DNA from: Eudromia elegans
Taxonomy: Eukaryota; Chordata; Aves; Tinamiformes; Tinamidae
Assembly (NCBI GenBank): GCA_003342815.1
Contig: PTEX01000482.1
Span: forward strand, 162,200 to 226,199
Direction of reading: 5' to 3'
Length of the DNA stretch: 64,000 nt
Positions 61,753 through 64,000 of this stretch are shown one piece after another. How positions within the stretch are numbered: position 1 is the first letter of the stretch; every line of letters starts with the position of its first letter. The translations under genes were made by a program, and so were the position numbers. Under the pieces are notes generated by a model that was not told where the DNA came from, did not search any database, and saw only the letters and a program-made list of their open reading frames with translations.

Positions 61753-63648
61753 GCTCAAATACATCTATTTCTTATTTCTTATGGATCTAATCTTGGACAA
61801 TTCTGTTTGCAATTAAATTGTCATTCAATTCATTGTTTAAACACCTATCTGCCTAAAAATAAGCAAGAAAATAGAATGGCAGTGATTTAGGAAAGAAATA
61901 TGAGAACCATGAAAATAAATACAAGAGAACTGGAGGAAAAGATGTTCAGCTAAGAATGGCAAGAAGGAAACTTTATTATCTTTGGGTTCTCAGTGTCAGT
62001 GTTTCAGAATAGGAAAAGGAAGAAAAAAGAGAGGCATTTAGCCAAAAGAACAAACTGGAGACTACCTGCACAAATTAACTAGGCAACCTAAAGGAAACAC
62101 TATGATCTAATTGTGGGAATGCCAGAAATAGAGAGGAATATACTTATTCCTACAGCTATTTCAGTCCACTAGATCTCAACACCAGTGACTTCACTCTGTC
62201 GATATGCTCCTATTGATTTGCACTACCTGCTAATATGCATGTAGCAAATGTTTCCATAATTAGTCATGCTTTAAAATTATTGAATTGTCATATAATAATT
62301 GATAGATTGTGCTAACATATTAAAATTATAAAGAATTTAAAGTGTTGGCTACTAAAGTCAAGAAAGACAATAAAAGATTCTTAAATACTTTACAGCACTG
62401 GATTTAGCAATTGAACCATTAAAAAAAAAAAAAAAGCAAATCCTAGGAGATTAGTAAAACAGTAAAGAACCAATAAACACACATTATTCATTTGTAGAAA
62501 ATCTAAGGACATGAGTATTTACATCAGATCACCTACAGTAACTTTACAGCAGTAGCAGCAGTAGGTATAATATTGCCTCTATGCATATCAATATATCATC
62601 AAGCACAATATGTAATCTGCACAATGCAGAAAATCCCAGCAGTTATCAGTTCTCATTTGTGTGTAATTATCTGTAAAATATCTAGATAAGCTTGAGTCAT
62701 TCAAGCCATTGGTGTTCTTCATGGTCAACCACTTCTAATAAACATACATGCTCTCCTTTCTTAACAGGGCTTTGAGAATTATCTACAGAGACAAAAGGAG
62801 TACCAGGAAGAGAATTAAATCGGATATTATGAGGGAATGCATTCATTAAGTAGTTCTTATGACACTCTAAATAAGTCATAAGAACCAAATGTAAAATCTC
62901 AGACTTTCTAACACTCCAACAGGGATTACTTTGCTTTTTGTAATATATGAGTCCTCTTTTCCAAAGCACGTGCTTTGTTTGTTTCTCTGTAAGTTGTACC
63001 TTGGACATGTTCCTTTGGAACACATGCAGAATATTATAATTTCATATACTTTACTGTATTTTCATATACATTAGTTTAGCACAAAAAGACACTTAATTAA
63101 CCATCCACATTAAAGCTGTATTAAAAAAATCCATGGCATCATAATTGAACAAAATTTTGAAAGACATGAAACAACTGTAATTATTGTAACCATTTGTAGT
63201 TGTTTTGTATACGAAGTTGTATAAAATTTTGTTACAGAAATATTTTCATATAGAGAAAGAATACCTTGGCCTGTACTCATAGATGTTGAAGGGGCAAATG
63301 TCTTCAGTTGACACTCAATTTTCCTACTTTGTCTATGTGAGAGGGAAGTTGGGATATTTGGGATAATTGATATAAGGATTGTCCTGAACAGCTCAAAGGA
63401 AAGAACGCTCAACCAAACATCTTGCACAGAAGATTTCAGATGACACTCATTTGTTTTCCTAGTAAAGCTGTACACTAGAATAAACACTAGGGGTGTGCTC
63501 ACACACACATACACGCAGACTACGCACCCACCGTAGTCTCTGAATTGTCTAATATAGCACATTTTCCATATACCATATTCATACTTTAATTCAGCTGCTC
63601 ATCCAAATGGTACTACTCAGACCAGCTTGATATTAGAAAAAAAAAAAG

Positions 63649-63710
<62 letters not shown>

Positions 63711-64000
63711 TAGTATGGTATGGTATTTTTCTTAAAATTCTGCAAAAATATCTACTAGATACTTACTTTAGAAGTTTAGTAGGAACCAAATAATCTAAAC
63801 AACCAATATTTTAATCCCCAGTTTAATATCTGACTGCGTATTAGTTAGTAGTAGAAAAAAACTCCTATAGCCTATCTAATAGCCTCCTTCCCATAACAGC
63901 TTTTCAAATGAGCTTATAAAATCTATGATGTGCCATGGACCTCTGAGGGAATTGGACCAAGCACACTTGGAAGAACGCCCAGTGAGAACCCGCTGATTGA
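61753..64000. other. 2.2 kb AT-rich stretch without recognisable genes
   Basis: No recognised gene or dispersed repeat. It holds an A-run at 62420-62434, a short CA spot at 63499-63510, and the compound microsatellite at 63650-63706. A 150-codon open frame on the minus strand (63110-63562) is the longest in the window outside CR1, but it crosses the CA spot and has no motif. Confidence 0.6.
63650..63706. repeat. Compound (CATA)n(TA)n(GA)n microsatellite
   Basis: CATACATACA passes into about ten TA units (63661-63680) and then about thirteen GA units (63681-63706). A small TATGG repeat follows at about 63713-63725. Confidence 0.97.

Noticed and set aside
63110-63562. 150-codon open frame on the minus strand, the longest outside CR1
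   Set aside because: It has no recognisable motif and crosses a CA-repeat spot (the CVVCVYVCV stretch). A rough estimate at this AT content makes one such frame per 64 kb mildly unusual but not remarkable. No splice or start context supports it.
1-64000. tRNA, rRNA, CRISPR arrays, bacterial-type operons and prophage features
   Set aside because: No tRNA box A/B pair, no rRNA sequence and no spaced direct-repeat array were seen; the CR1 content and AT-rich gene-poor layout indicate a vertebrate nuclear region.

Overview
This 64 kb window reads as non-coding DNA from a bird. It is AT-rich and holds no protein-coding gene, tRNA, rRNA or other RNA gene that I can recognise on either strand. The best taxonomic marker is the CR1 LINE family: eight or nine copies and fragments carry avian-type CR1 ORF2 sequence, and several end in the ATTCTATG / ATTCTGTG octamer tail typical of bird CR1. 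Sparse CR1 with few other dispersed repeats is what a bird gene desert or a very long intron looks like. The sequence does not tell me which bird order this is.

Layout. CR1 3' ends lie at 1-204 and 1165-1838. A fairly well preserved CR1 3' end lies at 10832-11399, where the last ~165 codons of ORF2 are still open. A ~100 bp CR1 tail lies at 21321-21420, and an internal CR1 ORF2 fragment on the minus strand at 34904-35122. The largest element is a composite at 42570-44500: a degraded CR1 piece directly followed by a second CR1 copy that covers most of the reverse transcriptase. A probable short CR1 tail lies at 49940-49995 and a last degraded CR1 3' end at 61500-61752. Between these are long AT-rich stretches with microsatellites (63.65, 48.1 and 25.5 kb), long A or T runs, many short slippage-type tandem duplications, and some richer or structured islands (16.6-17.0, 37.1-37.5, 57.3-57.5 and 60.4-60.8 kb).

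Nothing here forms a pathway or operon. If the window lies inside a gene, that gene's exons are too short or too unfamiliar for me to name. I list several exon-like segments (splice-site pairs around a short open frame) as leads, but decoys of this kind are expected by chance in 64 kb. The open frames of 60-150 codons scattered through the window look like chance openings or CR1 remnants. I found no evidence for a new biological system. The most useful leads are the composite CR1, a cluster of CTTAAT(N)GGGA motifs that may be an unclassified old DNA transposon, and a few exon-like or conserved-element-like segments testable by cross-species alignment or RNA-seq.
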